Assembly (NCBI RefSeq): GCF_025152525.1
Contig: NZ_JALXXL010000010.1
Location: forward strand, 1-64,000
DNA length: 64,000 nt
DNA from: Corynebacterium sp. p3-SID1056
GTDB taxonomy: Bacteria; Actinomycetota; Actinomycetes; Mycobacteriales; Mycobacteriaceae
Direction: 5' to 3'
Shown here: positions 53,738-63,448 of the stretch, in pieces
How positions within the stretch are numbered: position 1 is the first letter of the stretch
Layout: each line of letters starts with the position of its first letter
The notes under the pieces: generated by a model
Told to the model about the DNA's origin: nothing
The model's input: only the letters and a program-made list of their open reading frames with translations
The model's database searches: none
Translations under genes and position numbers: made by a program

Positions 53738-56700
53738 ATGAAGATGTCTGAGACTGAATTGATCCGCTGGCTCAGCCAGTGGGTGGCCGAGACCACCGAC
53801 GCTGCCAGCGCCGAGGAAGTCGATCCGACCCGGTCGCTGGAGTCCTACGGGTTGTCGTCTCGAGACGCCGTGGTGCTCTCCGGCGAGCTCGAGCGCACGC
53901 TCGGCCGCCGCGTCGATCCCACGATCGCCTACCAGCATCCGACGATCCAGGCGCTGGCCAAGGCGCTCACGCAGGCCCCGGTTTCCGGGGGCGCAAAGGT
54001 GGGGTCGACGGGGCGTCGAGAAGCATTGGCCCCGGCCGAGCGCGACATCGCGATCGTGGGCTCGGCTGGCCGCTTCCCGGGCGCAAAGGATCAGGCGGCA
54101 TTCTGGCAACTGCTTCTCGACGGGCACGTGGCCACCGGGCCCCTGCCCGAGGGCAGGTGGAGTGAGTACTCCGGCGACCCCTACCTGCGCACAAAGATGG
54201 CGGAGGAAGCGACCGACGGCGGCTACCTCGATGACATTGCCTCCTTCGATAACGAGTTCTTTGGGCTCTCCCCGCTTGAGGCCACCAACATGGATCCGCA
54301 GCAGCGCATCATGCTCGAGGTGGCGTGGGAGGCGCTGGAGGACGCGCACATCCCGGCGGACTCCCTGCGCGGCACGCCCGTCGGTGTGTTCGTGGGATCC
54401 TCGGCCAACGACTACGGCATGCTCATGGGCGCGGACCCGGCGCAGGCACACCCGTACGCGCTGACGGGCTCAGCGAGCTCGATTATCCCGAACCGCATTT
54501 CTTATGCCTTTGACTTCCGCGGGCCTTCGATGAACGTGGATACCGCCTGCTCGTCTTCGCTGGTGTCGGTGCACCACGCGGTGCGCGCGCTGCGCGACGG
54601 GGAGGCGGACCTGGCCCTGGCCGGCGGCGTGAACATCCTGGCCAACCCCTTTGCTTCGCTGATGTTCTCCGAGTTGGGCGTGATTAGCCCGACCGGCCGC
54701 ATCCACGCGTTCTCGGATGATGCGGACGGCATCGTCCGTTCCGAGGCCGCAGGCTTCGTCGTGCTCAAGCGCGTCGCCGACGCGATGGCTGATGGTGACG
54801 AGATCCTGGCCGTGATCAAGGGCTCGGCGACGAACTCCGACGGGCACTCCAACGGCCTGACCGCCCCGAACCCGGAAGCGCAGGTGGACGTACTGCGCCG
54901 CGCGTACGCGGATGCCGGCATCGACCCGCAGGACGTGGACCTGGTGGAGGCGCACGGCACCGGCACCATCCTGGGCGACCCGATCGAGGCGACCGCGCTC
55001 GGCGAGGTGCTCGGCCGCGGCCGCGACGCCTCCGCGCCGCTGCTGCTGGGGTCGGCGAAGTCCAGCATCGGCCACTCCGAATCCGCCGCCGGCGTGGTGG
55101 CGATGATCAAGGTGCTCGAGGCACTCAAGCACGACGTCATCCCCGCGAGCGCGAACTTCACGTCGCCCAACCACTTCGTGGACTTCGACGCGGAGCGCCT
55201 CGAGGTCGTCGCTGACCCGCGCGAATGGCCGCGCTACTCGGGCCGCCGCATCGCCGGGCTGTCCGGCTTCGGTTTCGGCGGCACGAACGCGCACGTGGTC
55301 GTGACCGATTTTGACGCGGCTGACTATGAAGAGGCAACGCCCGCGGAGGACGCGTTTATCGCCGGCGCGGCCGAGCAGGTTGCCCTGCCGGTCTCCGGAC
55401 TTTTGCCCTCGCGCCGCAAGGAAGCGGCAGCGCAGCTCGCCGAGTACCTGGAGGCAAACCCAGGTAAGGAGCTCGCGCCGATTGCGCGCTCGCTGGCCAA
55501 GCGCAACCACGGTCGCTCCGCCGCAGTCGTGCAGGCCACGACCAACGAGGAGGCGATCAAGCGCCTGCGCCTGGTTGCCGACGGCAAGGTCGGCCCGGGG
55601 GTGGCCGTGGCGGACGCACCCGCCGCGACCGGCCCGGTGTTTGTGTACTCCGGTTTCGGTTCGCAGCACCGCAAGATGGCCAAGCGCCTGCTGGATGTTT
55701 CCCCGCTGTTCGCCGCCCGGATGCGCGAGCTGGACGAGTACGTCCGCTACGAGGCCGGCTGGTCCATGCTGGACATCATCACCGACGACGGCGAGACCTA
55801 CGACACCGAGACCGGCCAGGTCACCATCACCGCGATCCAGATCGCGCAGACGGACCTGCTCGCTTCTGTGGGAATCACCCCGGCGGCGACGATGGGCATG
55901 TCCATGGGCGAGATCGCCGCGGGCTACGCAGCCGGCGGTTTGTCTGCCAAGGACGCCATGCTGATCGCCTGCCAACGCGCCCGCCTGATGGGCGAGGGCG
56001 AGGCCATGATCGCCGGTACCGACGAGGAGGGCGCGATGGCGGTCGTCGAGCTCTCGCGCGAGCAGCTCGCCGAGTTCATCGAGGCGCACGCGGAGGCAGC
56101 GGGCGTGGAGCCCGCCGTCTACGCAGGCCCCGGCATGACCACCGTCGGTGGCCCGGGCAAGGCGGTCGACTATATCGTCGAGGCCTTGACCGCGGAGGAG
56201 AAGTTCGCCCGCAAGCTCAACGTGCGCGGCGCGGGCCACACCTCTGCGCTGGACCCGATCCTGGGCGATCTGGCCGCCAGCATCGCGGGTATCGAGGCTC
56301 ACCCGCTGCGTGTGCCGCTGTTTAGCTCTGTGGATCGCGGCGAGGTCTACCCGGCCGGTGCGGTCGTGCACGATGAGGAGTACTTCCTGCGCATGACCCG
56401 CCAGCCGGTCTACTTCCAGGACGCCACCGAAGAAGCGTTTGCGGCCGGCCACACCACGCTGGTGGAGGTCGCCCCGAACCCGGTTGCGGTGATGGGCATG
56501 ATGAACACCGCCTTCTCCGTGGGCAAACCGGACGCGCAGCTGCTCTTTACCGCGAAGCGCAAGGTGGACGAGGTCGACTCGCTCATCGACCTGGCCGCCA
56601 AGCTCTACGTCGGCGGCATGTCGGTCGACTTCGCCCCCTTCTACGGGCCGGGCCCGCGTATCGACGCCCCGCGCACCGTCTTCCACGCCAACTCCTACTG

Positions 56701-58480
56701 GACCGCGGCGCGGCCTTCGTCTGCGACGACCTCGCTGCTCGGCTCGCGCGTGAACCTGCCGGGCGGGCAGGTGGCGTTTGCCACCCAGGCCGACCAGGTC
56801 TTTAGCCCCTACCAGCTCATCGAGGCCGCAGCCGCGGAAGTGCTGCCGAACTCGCGAGTTGTGGCCAGCGAGGAGCACGGCTACCTGCCTGCCGACGGCG
56901 AGGTGACCACCGTGGTCAAGCGCAGCCTCGGCGGTGCCAGCGTCGAGGTCTTTGATGCGGACACCCTGCTCGCCGAGGGCTTCGTCACTACGCTCGACCT
57001 GGGCGGGGACGGGCACCTCGCCGGCGTGGCCGCGCCTGAGCCCGCACCGGAAGCGCCGGTGCCCGCGGAGACCAGCACCGATGAGGTAGACGCTGTGCGC
57101 TGGGACCCGGCCTCCGGCGAGACGGTCGCGCAGCGCCTGCGCGGCATCGTCTCCGAGTCCATGGGCTACGACCCGGACGACCTGCCCGACGAGCTGCCCC
57201 TGATCGACCTGGGGCTGGATTCGCTGATGGGCATGCGCATTAAGAACCGGGTGGAAAACGACTTCCAGATCCCGCCGCTGCAGGTGCAGACGCTTCGCGA
57301 CGCCTCCGTCGCCGACGTCATTCGCATCGTCGAAGACGCCGTCGCGGGCCGCGAAAGTGCTGCACCTGAGGCTGCGGAACCGGCAGCCGCTGAGCCCGCC
57401 GAATCGCAGGGCGTCGGCGTTGCCCCGCGCGACGCCTCCGAGCGCCTCGTGTTCGGTACGTGGGCGAAGTACGCGGGGAAGGCCGCGGCTGGTGTGACAT
57501 CGCCGTTGGCGTCGATAAGCGAGGCCCAGGCGGAAAAGATTGCGGCGCACCTTTCCGAGCGCTCCGGCATCGAGGTCACAGCTGCGCAGGTGCGTGATGC
57601 GGAGACGCTCGAGCCGCTGGCGAACCTCGTGCGCGAGGGGCTCGAGACCGAGGTAGAGGGCAATATCCGTGTCTTCCGAGACGGTTCGGACGACGTGAAC
57701 CCGGTCTTCGTGTTCCACCCGGCGGGCGGGTCCTCAAGCGTGTACGCGCCGCTGGCCCGCCGCCTGAAGGAGAACGTGCCGGTGTACGGCGTGGAGCGTC
57801 GCGAAGGCTCGCTCAAGGAGCGCGCCGCGGCGTACGTGGAGGACATCGAGCAGTTGGCGAAGGGCCGCAAGGTCGTGCTCGCTGGCTGGTCCTTCGGGGG
57901 CGCGCTGGCCTACGAGGTGGCGCACCAGCTGGGCAACGACAAGATCGACTTCATCGCGCTGCTGGATACGACGCAGCCGAGCGAGCCGATCCCAGACACA
58001 CCGGAGGAGACGAAGGCCCGCTGGGGCCGCTACGCCGCCTTTGCCAAGGAGACCTACGGTCTCGACTTCGAGGTGCCCTACGAGCTGCTCGACACCGCCG
58101 GTGAGGAAGCGCTGCTGGAGATGCTCACGCAGTTCCTCGCCACTACCGACGCCTCCGAGCACGGCCTGGCCGCCGGTGTGCTTGAGCACCAGCGTGCCTC
58201 CTTTGTGGACAACCAGATCCTCAACCACCTTGACTTTGGCCAGTGGGCCGAGGTCAATGTGCCGGTGCTGCTGTTCCGCGCGGAGCGGATGCACGACGGT
58301 GCAATCGCGCTCGAGCCGAACTACGCGCACATTGACGAGGACGGTGGCTGGGGCGCTATCGTGAAGGATCTGACGATCGTGCACTTGCCCGGCGACCACC
58401 TGGCCGTAGTGGACGAGCCCGCGGTGGGGATCGTGGGCAAGCACATGAATGATTGGATTGAGGATGACAACCGCCGATAA
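53738..58480 (+). CDS. pks13: Mycolate-condensing polyketide synthase Pks13
   Basis: This type I polyketide synthase of about 1580 residues performs the Claisen-type condensation forming corynomycolate. Domains in order: ACP (phosphopantetheine Ser about 41 in GLSSRDA), ketosynthase (Cys271 in DTACSSS, with His in EAHGTGT), acyltransferase (Ser722 in GMSMGE), second ACP (Ser1162 in GLDSLMG) and thioesterase (Ser1385 in GWSFGG) near the C-terminus. The architecture equals that of M. tuberculosis Pks13. ATG 53738 follows TAGTCT by eight bases; ATG 53744 is an alternative. It overlaps accD by 17 bases. Confidence 0.96.
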   Translation: MKMSETELIRWLSQWVAETTDAASAEEVDPTRSLESYGLSSRDAVVLSGELERTLGRRVDPTIAYQHPTIQALAKALTQAPVSGGAKVGSTGRREALAPAERDIAIVGSAGRFPGAKDQAAFWQLLLDGHVATGPLPEGRWSEYSGDPYLRTKMAEEATDGGYLDDIASFDNEFFGLSPLEATNMDPQQRIMLEVAWEALEDAHIPADSLRGTPVGVFVGSSANDYGMLMGADPAQAHPYALTGSASSIIPNRISYAFDFRGPSMNVDTACSSSLVSVHHAVRALRDGEADLALAGGVNILANPFASLMFSELGVISPTGRIHAFSDDADGIVRSEAAGFVVLKRVADAMADGDEILAVIKGSATNSDGHSNGLTAPNPEAQVDVLRRAYADAGIDPQDVDLVEAHGTGTILGDPIEATALGEVLGRGRDASAPLLLGSAKSSIGHSESAAGVVAMIKVLEALKHDVIPASANFTSPNHFVDFDAERLEVVADPREWPRYSGRRIAGLSGFGFGGTNAHVVVTDFDAADYEEATPAEDAFIAGAAEQVALPVSGLLPSRRKEAAAQLAEYLEANPGKELAPIARSLAKRNHGRSAAVVQATTNEEAIKRLRLVADGKVGPGVAVADAPAATGPVFVYSGFGSQHRKMAKRLLDVSPLFAARMRELDEYVRYEAGWSMLDIITDDGETYDTETGQVTITAIQIAQTDLLASVGITPAATMGMSMGEIAAGYAAGGLSAKDAMLIACQRARLMGEGEAMIAGTDEEGAMAVVELSREQLAEFIEAHAEAAGVEPAVYAGPGMTTVGGPGKAVDYIVEALTAEEKFARKLNVRGAGHTSALDPILGDLAASIAGIEAHPLRVPLFSSVDRGEVYPAGAVVHDEEYFLRMTRQPVYFQDATEEAFAAGHTTLVEVAPNPVAVMGMMNTAFSVGKPDAQLLFTAKRKVDEVDSLIDLAAKLYVGGMSVDFAPFYGPGPRIDAPRTVFHANSYWTAARPSSATTSLLGSRVNLPGGQVAFATQADQVFSPYQLIEAAAAEVLPNSRVVASEEHGYLPADGEVTTVVKRSLGGASVEVFDADTLLAEGFVTTLDLGGDGHLAGVAAPEPAPEAPVPAETSTDEVDAVRWDPASGETVAQRLRGIVSESMGYDPDDLPDELPLIDLGLDSLMGMRIKNRVENDFQIPPLQVQTLRDASVADVIRIVEDAVAGRESAAPEAAEPAAAEPAESQGVGVAPRDASERLVFGTWAKYAGKAAAGVTSPLASISEAQAEKIAAHLSERSGIEVTAAQVRDAETLEPLANLVREGLETEVEGNIRVFRDGSDDVNPVFVFHPAGGSSSVYAPLARRLKENVPVYGVERREGSLKERAAAYVEDIEQLAKGRKVVLAGWSFGGALAYEVAHQLGNDKIDFIALLDTTQPSEPIPDTPEETKARWGRYAAFAKETYGLDFEVPYELLDTAGEEALLEMLTQFLATTDASEHGLAAGVLEHQRASFVDNQILNHLDFGQWAEVNVPVLLFRAERMHDGAIALEPNYAHIDEDGGWGAIVKDLTIVHLPGDHLAVVDEPAVGIVGKHMNDWIEDDNRR

Positions 58481-60005
58481 GCTTGCAGATCTGCGCGCCC
58501 GGCTGGAAAAGGCCCAGGACCCCGGCTCGGAGCGCTCGCGCAAACGCCGCGACGATGCAGGACGCACGACGCCGCGCGAGCGCATCAATGCGCTACTCGA
58601 CGAGGGCTCCTTCGTCGAGATCGGCGCGCTCGCGCGTACGCCGGGTGATGACAAGGCCGTCTACTCCGACGGCGTGGTCACGGGCTACGGGCGCATCGAC
58701 GACCGCCCGGTGGCCATCTACGCGCACGACAAGACCGTCTACGGCGGCTCCGTCGGCGTAACCTTCGGCCGCAAGGTGGTCGAGGTGATGGAGTTTGCCA
58801 TCAAGATCGGCTGCCCCGTCATCGGAATCCAGGACTCGGGCGGCGCCCGCATCCAGGACGCGGTGACTTCGCTGGCGATGTACTCGGAGATTGCGAAGCG
58901 CCAGCTGCCGCTGTCGGGCCGCAGCCCGCAGATCTCGATCATGCTGGGTAAATCCGCCGGCGGTGCGGTCTACGCCCCGGTGACGACCGACTTCGTGGTC
59001 GCTGTCGACGGCGAGTCCGAGATGTATGTGACCGGCCCGAACGTGATCCGTGAGGTCACCGGCGAGGACATCACCTCTGCCGAGCTGGGTGGCGCTCGCG
59101 TGCAGGAGCAGTCGGGCAACATCCAGGCCGTGGTGGCGTCCGAGGAGGAGGCCTTCGACTACGTCCGCGACCTGCTCTCGCACCTGCCGACCTCAGCCTT
59201 CGACCCGGCCCCGCTCGTCGAGGCACCGGAGGACGAGGAGCTCGACGACAGCGAACTGGATACCTTCATGCCGGACGACACGAACGCCGGCTACGACATG
59301 ATGGACCTACTGGTCCAGCTTGGCGACGACGAAGACCTCGTCGAAATCCAGGCGAACTACGCCGAGAACCTCATCTGTGCCTTCGGGCGCATCGACGGCC
59401 GCGCCGTCGGGTTCGTGGCCAACAACCCCATGTACCAGGCCGGCTGCATCGACGCCGATGCTGCCGACAAGGGCGCGCGCTTCATCCGTACCTGCGATGC
59501 CTACAACATCCCCATCGTCTACGTGGTGGACACGCCCGGCTACCTGCCCGGCGTGGCGCAGGAGCGCGAGGGCCTGATCCACCGCGGCGCGAAGTTCGCT
59601 TTCGCGGGCGTGGAGGCGACCGTGCCGAAGGTTGCGCTGATCGTGCGCAAGGCCTACGGCGGCGCGTACGCGGTGATGGGTTCGAAGAACCTGTGCGGCG
59701 ACATCAACCTGGCTTGGCCCACTGCCCAGATCGCCGTGATGGGTTCCTCGGCTGCCGTGGTGATGATTCAGGGCAAGCAGCTCGCGGCGATCGAGGATCC
59801 CGCGCAGCGCGAGGCGATGAAGAAGATGTTCATGGACTTTTACGACGAGAACATGACCTCGCCGTATGTCGCCGCGGAGCGCGGTTACATTGACCAGATG
59901 ATCGAGCCGAACGAGACGCGCCTCGCACTGCGTCGCGCCCTGCGCCAGCTTGCCACCAAGCAGGAGCAGGACCTGCCGAAGAAGCACACGATCAGCCCGC
60001 TGTAA
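58464..60005 (+). CDS. accD3: Acyl-CoA carboxylase beta subunit of mycolate synthesis
   Basis: This carboxyltransferase subunit of about 513 residues makes the carboxylated alpha-branch substrate for Pks13. The two crotonase-like halves show GGARIQDAV with SGRSPQISIMLGKSAGGAVYAP and VDTPGYLPGVAQEREGLIHRGAK with KAYGGAYAVMGSKNL, the carboxybiotin and acyl-CoA sites. It matches AccD4 of M. tuberculosis and AccD3 of C. glutamicum by operon position. ATG 58464 was taken; ATG 58449 is possible. Confidence 0.94.
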   Translation: MTTADKLADLRARLEKAQDPGSERSRKRRDDAGRTTPRERINALLDEGSFVEIGALARTPGDDKAVYSDGVVTGYGRIDDRPVAIYAHDKTVYGGSVGVTFGRKVVEVMEFAIKIGCPVIGIQDSGGARIQDAVTSLAMYSEIAKRQLPLSGRSPQISIMLGKSAGGAVYAPVTTDFVVAVDGESEMYVTGPNVIREVTGEDITSAELGGARVQEQSGNIQAVVASEEEAFDYVRDLLSHLPTSAFDPAPLVEAPEDEELDDSELDTFMPDDTNAGYDMMDLLVQLGDDEDLVEIQANYAENLICAFGRIDGRAVGFVANNPMYQAGCIDADAADKGARFIRTCDAYNIPIVYVVDTPGYLPGVAQEREGLIHRGAKFAFAGVEATVPKVALIVRKAYGGAYAVMGSKNLCGDINLAWPTAQIAVMGSSAAVVMIQGKQLAAIEDPAQREAMKKMFMDFYDENMTSPYVAAERGYIDQMIEPNETRLALRRALRQLATKQEQDLPKKHTISPL

Positions 60006-60026
60006 CACTTTTGTTACGTAGCCGAT
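60002..60026 (+). promoter_or_regulatory. SigD-like promoter
   Basis: GTAACA (60002-60007), 16 bases, then GAT (60024-60026, as CGAT) fits the consensus reported for the corynebacterial envelope sigma factor SigD (GTAAC-A/G, N16, GAT). It overlaps the accD stop and precedes the 36-residue ORF. TGTAAC/GTTACG also forms a short inverted repeat. Confidence 0.5.
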
Positions 60027-60069
60027 AGGCTATGCGTACGTTGATCACGCAAGAAAGGTAGCGCGAATA

Positions 60070-60180
60070 ATGTTGTCTTCCACCCTCGATATCGTCGGTG
60101 ACCTGATGAGCATGCTGGTCTGGTTTGTCAACGGAATACAGACCGGCGACCCGCTGTATAACTTCGGTATCCGCTTCTAG
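60070..60180 (+). CDS. 36-residue hydrophobic peptide after the mycolate operon
   Basis: ATG 60070 follows AGAAAGG by about twelve bases. The peptide begins MLSSTLDIVGDLMSMLVWFV, a hydrophobic or amphipathic helix with acidic residues spaced to one side, followed by a polar end with NFGIRF. It has no Sec signal. Its size, acidity and position at the end of the pks13-accD operon resemble the porin-like small peptides of corynebacteria, but homology is unproven. It has its own SigD-like promoter. Confidence 0.6.
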   Translation: MLSSTLDIVGDLMSMLVWFVNGIQTGDPLYNFGIRF

Positions 60181-60189
60181 CTGCGCGTG

Positions 60190-60543
60190 CTAGTTGCGCT
60201 TGCTCACCAGCTTGGCAATGCCGCGCCAGCCAAGCATGAGCAGCGCAGACATCGTCGTCGCCACGACGATGAAGGACCAGTGGGGGATGGACTGGTTCCG
60301 AATACCCCAGATCACCAGGCCCGTGATGACGGTGACCGGCCAGATGATGCCGCCCTTGTTATCGCGGGCGATCAGCCACCCCAGCGTCACGCCGAGCGCG
60401 AATGGCCATAGGGTGGACAGCCAGCCCGTGAAGTTGAAGGGCATCTCCTCGGTCTGGTGCGCAGCGCGCGCAAGCAGCGCAAACACCGCGATAGCGACGT
60501 AGTCAGCGGCGATGGCGTAGGGCTTAGAAATCGTTTTCTTCAT
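60190..60543 (-). CDS. DUF3054-family membrane protein
   Basis: This 117-residue protein has four membrane helices, with AADYVAIAVFALLARAAHQ first, then TLWPFALGVTLGWLIAR and further segments ending in a basic tail. DUF3054 is widespread in actinobacteria with unknown function. It ends nine bases after the small peptide gene on the other strand. Forty bases separate its start from the stop of the methyltransferase upstream, so it may belong to that transcript. Confidence 0.85.
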   Translation of the reverse strand: MKKTISKPYAIAADYVAIAVFALLARAAHQTEEMPFNFTGWLSTLWPFALGVTLGWLIARDNKGGIIWPVTVITGLVIWGIRNQSIPHWSFIVVATTMSALLMLGWRGIAKLVSKRN

Positions 60544-60583
60544 GCTGCCATGCTAGCGCCTCGCGGTACTGAAAACACCGCGC

Positions 60584-61888
60584 CTAGAATACCGAGTCGT
60601 TCCACCAGCGGCGCTCGGGCGTGCCGGCGCGGGAGCCTTCGCTATCCAGCTTGATGCCCATCACCTGGTGCAGCTCCACGATGTCGTGCTCGAAGCCCCA
60701 CTCGGAGCCCGCCATGTACATGCCCCAGAGCTTGGCCGTGTTCAGCCCGACGAGCTCGACCGCCTCGTCCCAGTGTTCCTTCAGGTTCTCGCACCAATCG
60801 CGCAGCGTGCGCATGTAGTCGAAGCGGAGGTTCTCCTCGTGGACAACCTCGAACCCGTGGTCCTGCATCTTGCGCACGATAGTGCCGGAGCCGGTGAGCT
60901 CGCCGTCCGGGAAGATGTAGCGGCCGATGAAATCGCCCTTGTTCGTCTTGTGGTTGTCCGGGAACGTGATGCAGTGGTTGACCAGCACGCCGCCCGGGCG
61001 CAGCTTGCTGGAGAGGAAGTCGAAGTAGGAGGCGTAGTTCTTTACCCCGATGTGTTCCATGAGCCCGATGGAGGAGACCGCGTCAAAGCCGGACTCGGAG
61101 ACGTCGCGGTAGTCCAGGTGGCGCACCTCTGCGAGGTGCTCGAGCCCCTCCTCCTTGATCTTCGCCTGCGCCCATTCGGCCTGTTCCTTGGACAGGGTGA
61201 CCCCGAGTGACTTCACGCCGCGCTTGGCGGCGTAGCGCACCATCGTGCCCCAGCCGCAGCCGATGTCCAGGTGGCGGTCGCCCGGCTTGAGGTGGAGCTT
61301 TTCAAAGACGAGGCGGAACTTGTTTTCCTGGGCCTCATCCAGACTGGCGTCCTCGGTGGGGTAGTAGGCGCAGGTGTAGGCCATGGACTCGCCGAGGAAC
61401 AGCTCGTAGAAGTCGTTGCCCACGTCGTAGTGGGAGGAGATGACCTCCGCGTCGCGCTCCTTGGAGTGGGGCGCGAGGCCCTCGCGAACGGTGCGCTCAA
61501 ACCAGGAGGCCTGCTCCGCCTCCGGCACGGGCTGAATCTGGAACGCACCCATGCCGCGCAAGGAGCGCACGATGCGCCAGAGTTCCTTTGGGGTCGGGCG
61601 CTTGTAGTGGGCGTAGAGGTTGCGTAACTTATCAAACACCGCGTACGGGTGTGCTAGGTGCTCGCCCTCGACCCCGAGTCCGCCGGTGACCCAGGCGCGC
61701 GCCAGGCCGACGTCGCCAGGTGCGGTGGCGATGTAGGACAGCCCCTCCGGACTGTTCACGCGCACCGTGTGCTCCGCGCCCACCGGCCCTGTGGAGGACC
61801 CGTCGAATGCTTCCCAGCGGAACGGGTTGTACGTGGGGAACAGGGTATCCACGATGTCGGCCACGGTCATTGGTACGAACTTGCTCAT
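60584..61888 (-). CDS. SAM-dependent fatty-acid methyltransferase (Cfa family, TmsB-like)
   Basis: This 434-residue cytoplasmic enzyme of the cyclopropane-fatty-acid synthase family has the SAM site LDIGCGWGTMVRYAA and the acidic GLMEHIG motif, with HYDVGNDFYELFLGESMAYTCAYY typical of Cfa. Next to an FAD oxidoreductase, this pair matches TmsB/TmsA (also called BfaB/BfaA), which methylate unsaturated phospholipid acyl chains to 10-methylene and then reduce them to 10-methyl. A plain cyclopropane synthase is the alternative. It starts 20 bases after the oxidoreductase stop. Confidence 0.85.
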   Translation of the reverse strand: MSKFVPMTVADIVDTLFPTYNPFRWEAFDGSSTGPVGAEHTVRVNSPEGLSYIATAPGDVGLARAWVTGGLGVEGEHLAHPYAVFDKLRNLYAHYKRPTPKELWRIVRSLRGMGAFQIQPVPEAEQASWFERTVREGLAPHSKERDAEVISSHYDVGNDFYELFLGESMAYTCAYYPTEDASLDEAQENKFRLVFEKLHLKPGDRHLDIGCGWGTMVRYAAKRGVKSLGVTLSKEQAEWAQAKIKEEGLEHLAEVRHLDYRDVSESGFDAVSSIGLMEHIGVKNYASYFDFLSSKLRPGGVLVNHCITFPDNHKTNKGDFIGRYIFPDGELTGSGTIVRKMQDHGFEVVHEENLRFDYMRTLRDWCENLKEHWDEAVELVGLNTAKLWGMYMAGSEWGFEHDIVELHQVMGIKLDSEGSRAGTPERRWWNDSVF

Positions 61889-61908
61889 GTGCTTTCTTCT
61901 CCTGTGCG

Positions 61909-63393
61909 CTATGCGTTGTTGACAGTTTTTTCAAACAGGCCCGGGAAACGTCGGTCCGGGTCGTACGTGGCCTTCATCCGCTCTGGCAGGTCGCCGCCGT
62001 AGAGGCGTTCGAACTCGGGTCGGTCGTAGAAGGCCTCGGAGTAGAGCGACTTGTGGCCGCCCAGCTCGCTTACTTTGCGCTCGATCACCTTGTTAAAGGC
62101 ACCCGGCTCCTGGGCGGGCGAGACGTGGTCGGCGGGCACACCCGACCAGAACCCGACGTTGACCCAGGTTGTGCCCGGTTCGAGCGGGTAGAGCGGCCAC
62201 GGGGCGTGCTCAGGCAGACCAAGCTGTGAGAGCGCAGCCGAGTCGCTGCGCAACCTGATGGGGCAGAGCCAGACGGGCTCGATCTCGCTGGCTTGGAAGA
62301 ACCAGTCGAGGAACTCGGCGACGTGTGCGTCGGTGACCTCGATGTCTTGCACGACGCGCTCGGTGCGCGGCAGGTTCTTGGGCTTTTTGAGGAAGCGGTA
62401 TTCCAGATCGTACTTCTTGTCCAGCCCGACCAACTTCCAGTAGAAGGCGCTGCGTCGCAGCTCGCGGGGCCAGAACCGGCGCACCTTCGGGCGCTGCGTG
62501 CCAAAGGCGCGCGAGCACCAGAACCAGTCGGTGTCCCAGCGCCAGATGTAGTCGCGGATCGTGAGGAAGTCGTGTGTGATGCCCTCGGGGTGCTGCAGGG
62601 AGCGGTAAAAGATCGCGTCGCGCGTGTAGTCGGAGGTGCCCGGGGCGTCGTCGGCCTGGAAGGCGAGCACCAGGTACTGCTCTTCCGGGGAGAAGGCTAC
62701 GCCGTCAAGCCCGTGCACCGTGCGGCCGTCCCACGATCCGGAGGCGGAGACGGCGCCGAGCGCTTCCTGGAAGTCACGCAGGGAGTGGAAGCGTGCGTGC
62801 TGCAGCTCCACGTACGGCGCGACGTACTCCAGCTCGATCTTTAGGCGCACCGCGTAGCCGAGGGAGCCGTACGAGTTGGGGAAGGCGCGGAAGAGGTCCA
62901 CGTTCTCCTCGCGTGAGCAGCGCACAATGTCGCCGGTGCCGGTGAGCACGTCCATCTCGATGACAGACTCGTGTGGCAGGCCGTTGCGGAAGCTGGTGGA
63001 CTCCACACCCATGCCGGAGACGGCGCCGCCGAGTGTGATGGTCTTCAGCTGGGGGATGACCAGGGGTGCGAGGTGGAAGGGCAGGGTGGCGTCGACAAGC
63101 TGCTCGTACGTGCACATCCCCTGGACATCCGCGGTTTTAGCAACCGGGTCGATGGCGATGACCCCGCCGAGGCCGCTGACATCGAGGCCAGCGCCGGGCT
63201 CGACGCGCTTGCGAAACAAATTCGACGTGCGCTTGGCCAGGCGGACGCGCTCGCCCGCGGGGACCTGCCGGAAGCTCGCCAGCAGGGTCTCCACGCCCTG
63301 GCTGTGCGCATGCCAGCCCACTGGAGTGACTCGTTCTCCGTCGACGCTGCGCACGCCAGCGAGGAACCTTGCGAGACCATCAGATACGCTCAT
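61909..63393 (-). CDS. FAD-binding oxidoreductase (TmsA/BfaA-like)
   Basis: This flavoprotein of about 494 residues has an FAD_binding_4 (PCMH-type) domain in the first 200 residues (RTSNLFRKRV, GLGGVIAIDPVAKTADVQGMCTYEQLV, TLGGAVSGMGVESTSFRNG). A substrate-cap domain with many Trp/Arg follows. It lies directly upstream of the methyltransferase on the same strand, so it probably reduces the methylene product of that enzyme. Other members of this fold (DprE1) epimerise decaprenyl-ribose but differ in context. ATG 63393 follows TATCGT by seven bases (leaderless). Confidence 0.85.
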   Translation of the reverse strand: MSVSDGLARFLAGVRSVDGERVTPVGWHAHSQGVETLLASFRQVPAGERVRLAKRTSNLFRKRVEPGAGLDVSGLGGVIAIDPVAKTADVQGMCTYEQLVDATLPFHLAPLVIPQLKTITLGGAVSGMGVESTSFRNGLPHESVIEMDVLTGTGDIVRCSREENVDLFRAFPNSYGSLGYAVRLKIELEYVAPYVELQHARFHSLRDFQEALGAVSASGSWDGRTVHGLDGVAFSPEEQYLVLAFQADDAPGTSDYTRDAIFYRSLQHPEGITHDFLTIRDYIWRWDTDWFWCSRAFGTQRPKVRRFWPRELRRSAFYWKLVGLDKKYDLEYRFLKKPKNLPRTERVVQDIEVTDAHVAEFLDWFFQASEIEPVWLCPIRLRSDSAALSQLGLPEHAPWPLYPLEPGTTWVNVGFWSGVPADHVSPAQEPGAFNKVIERKVSELGGHKSLYSEAFYDRPEFERLYGGDLPERMKATYDPDRRFPGLFEKTVNNA

Positions 63394-63448
63394 GTGTCGC
63401 ACGATAGACCCATCGTCTGGACTTCGCGCGGCGGGGGCGGGAGCGCGC

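Noticed and set aside
54470..57718. A 1082-codon open frame on the minus strand across pks13
   Set aside because: It is a mirror frame of GC-rich pks13 codons. It has His/Arg/Gly-rich, low-complexity composition, no domain and no promoter.
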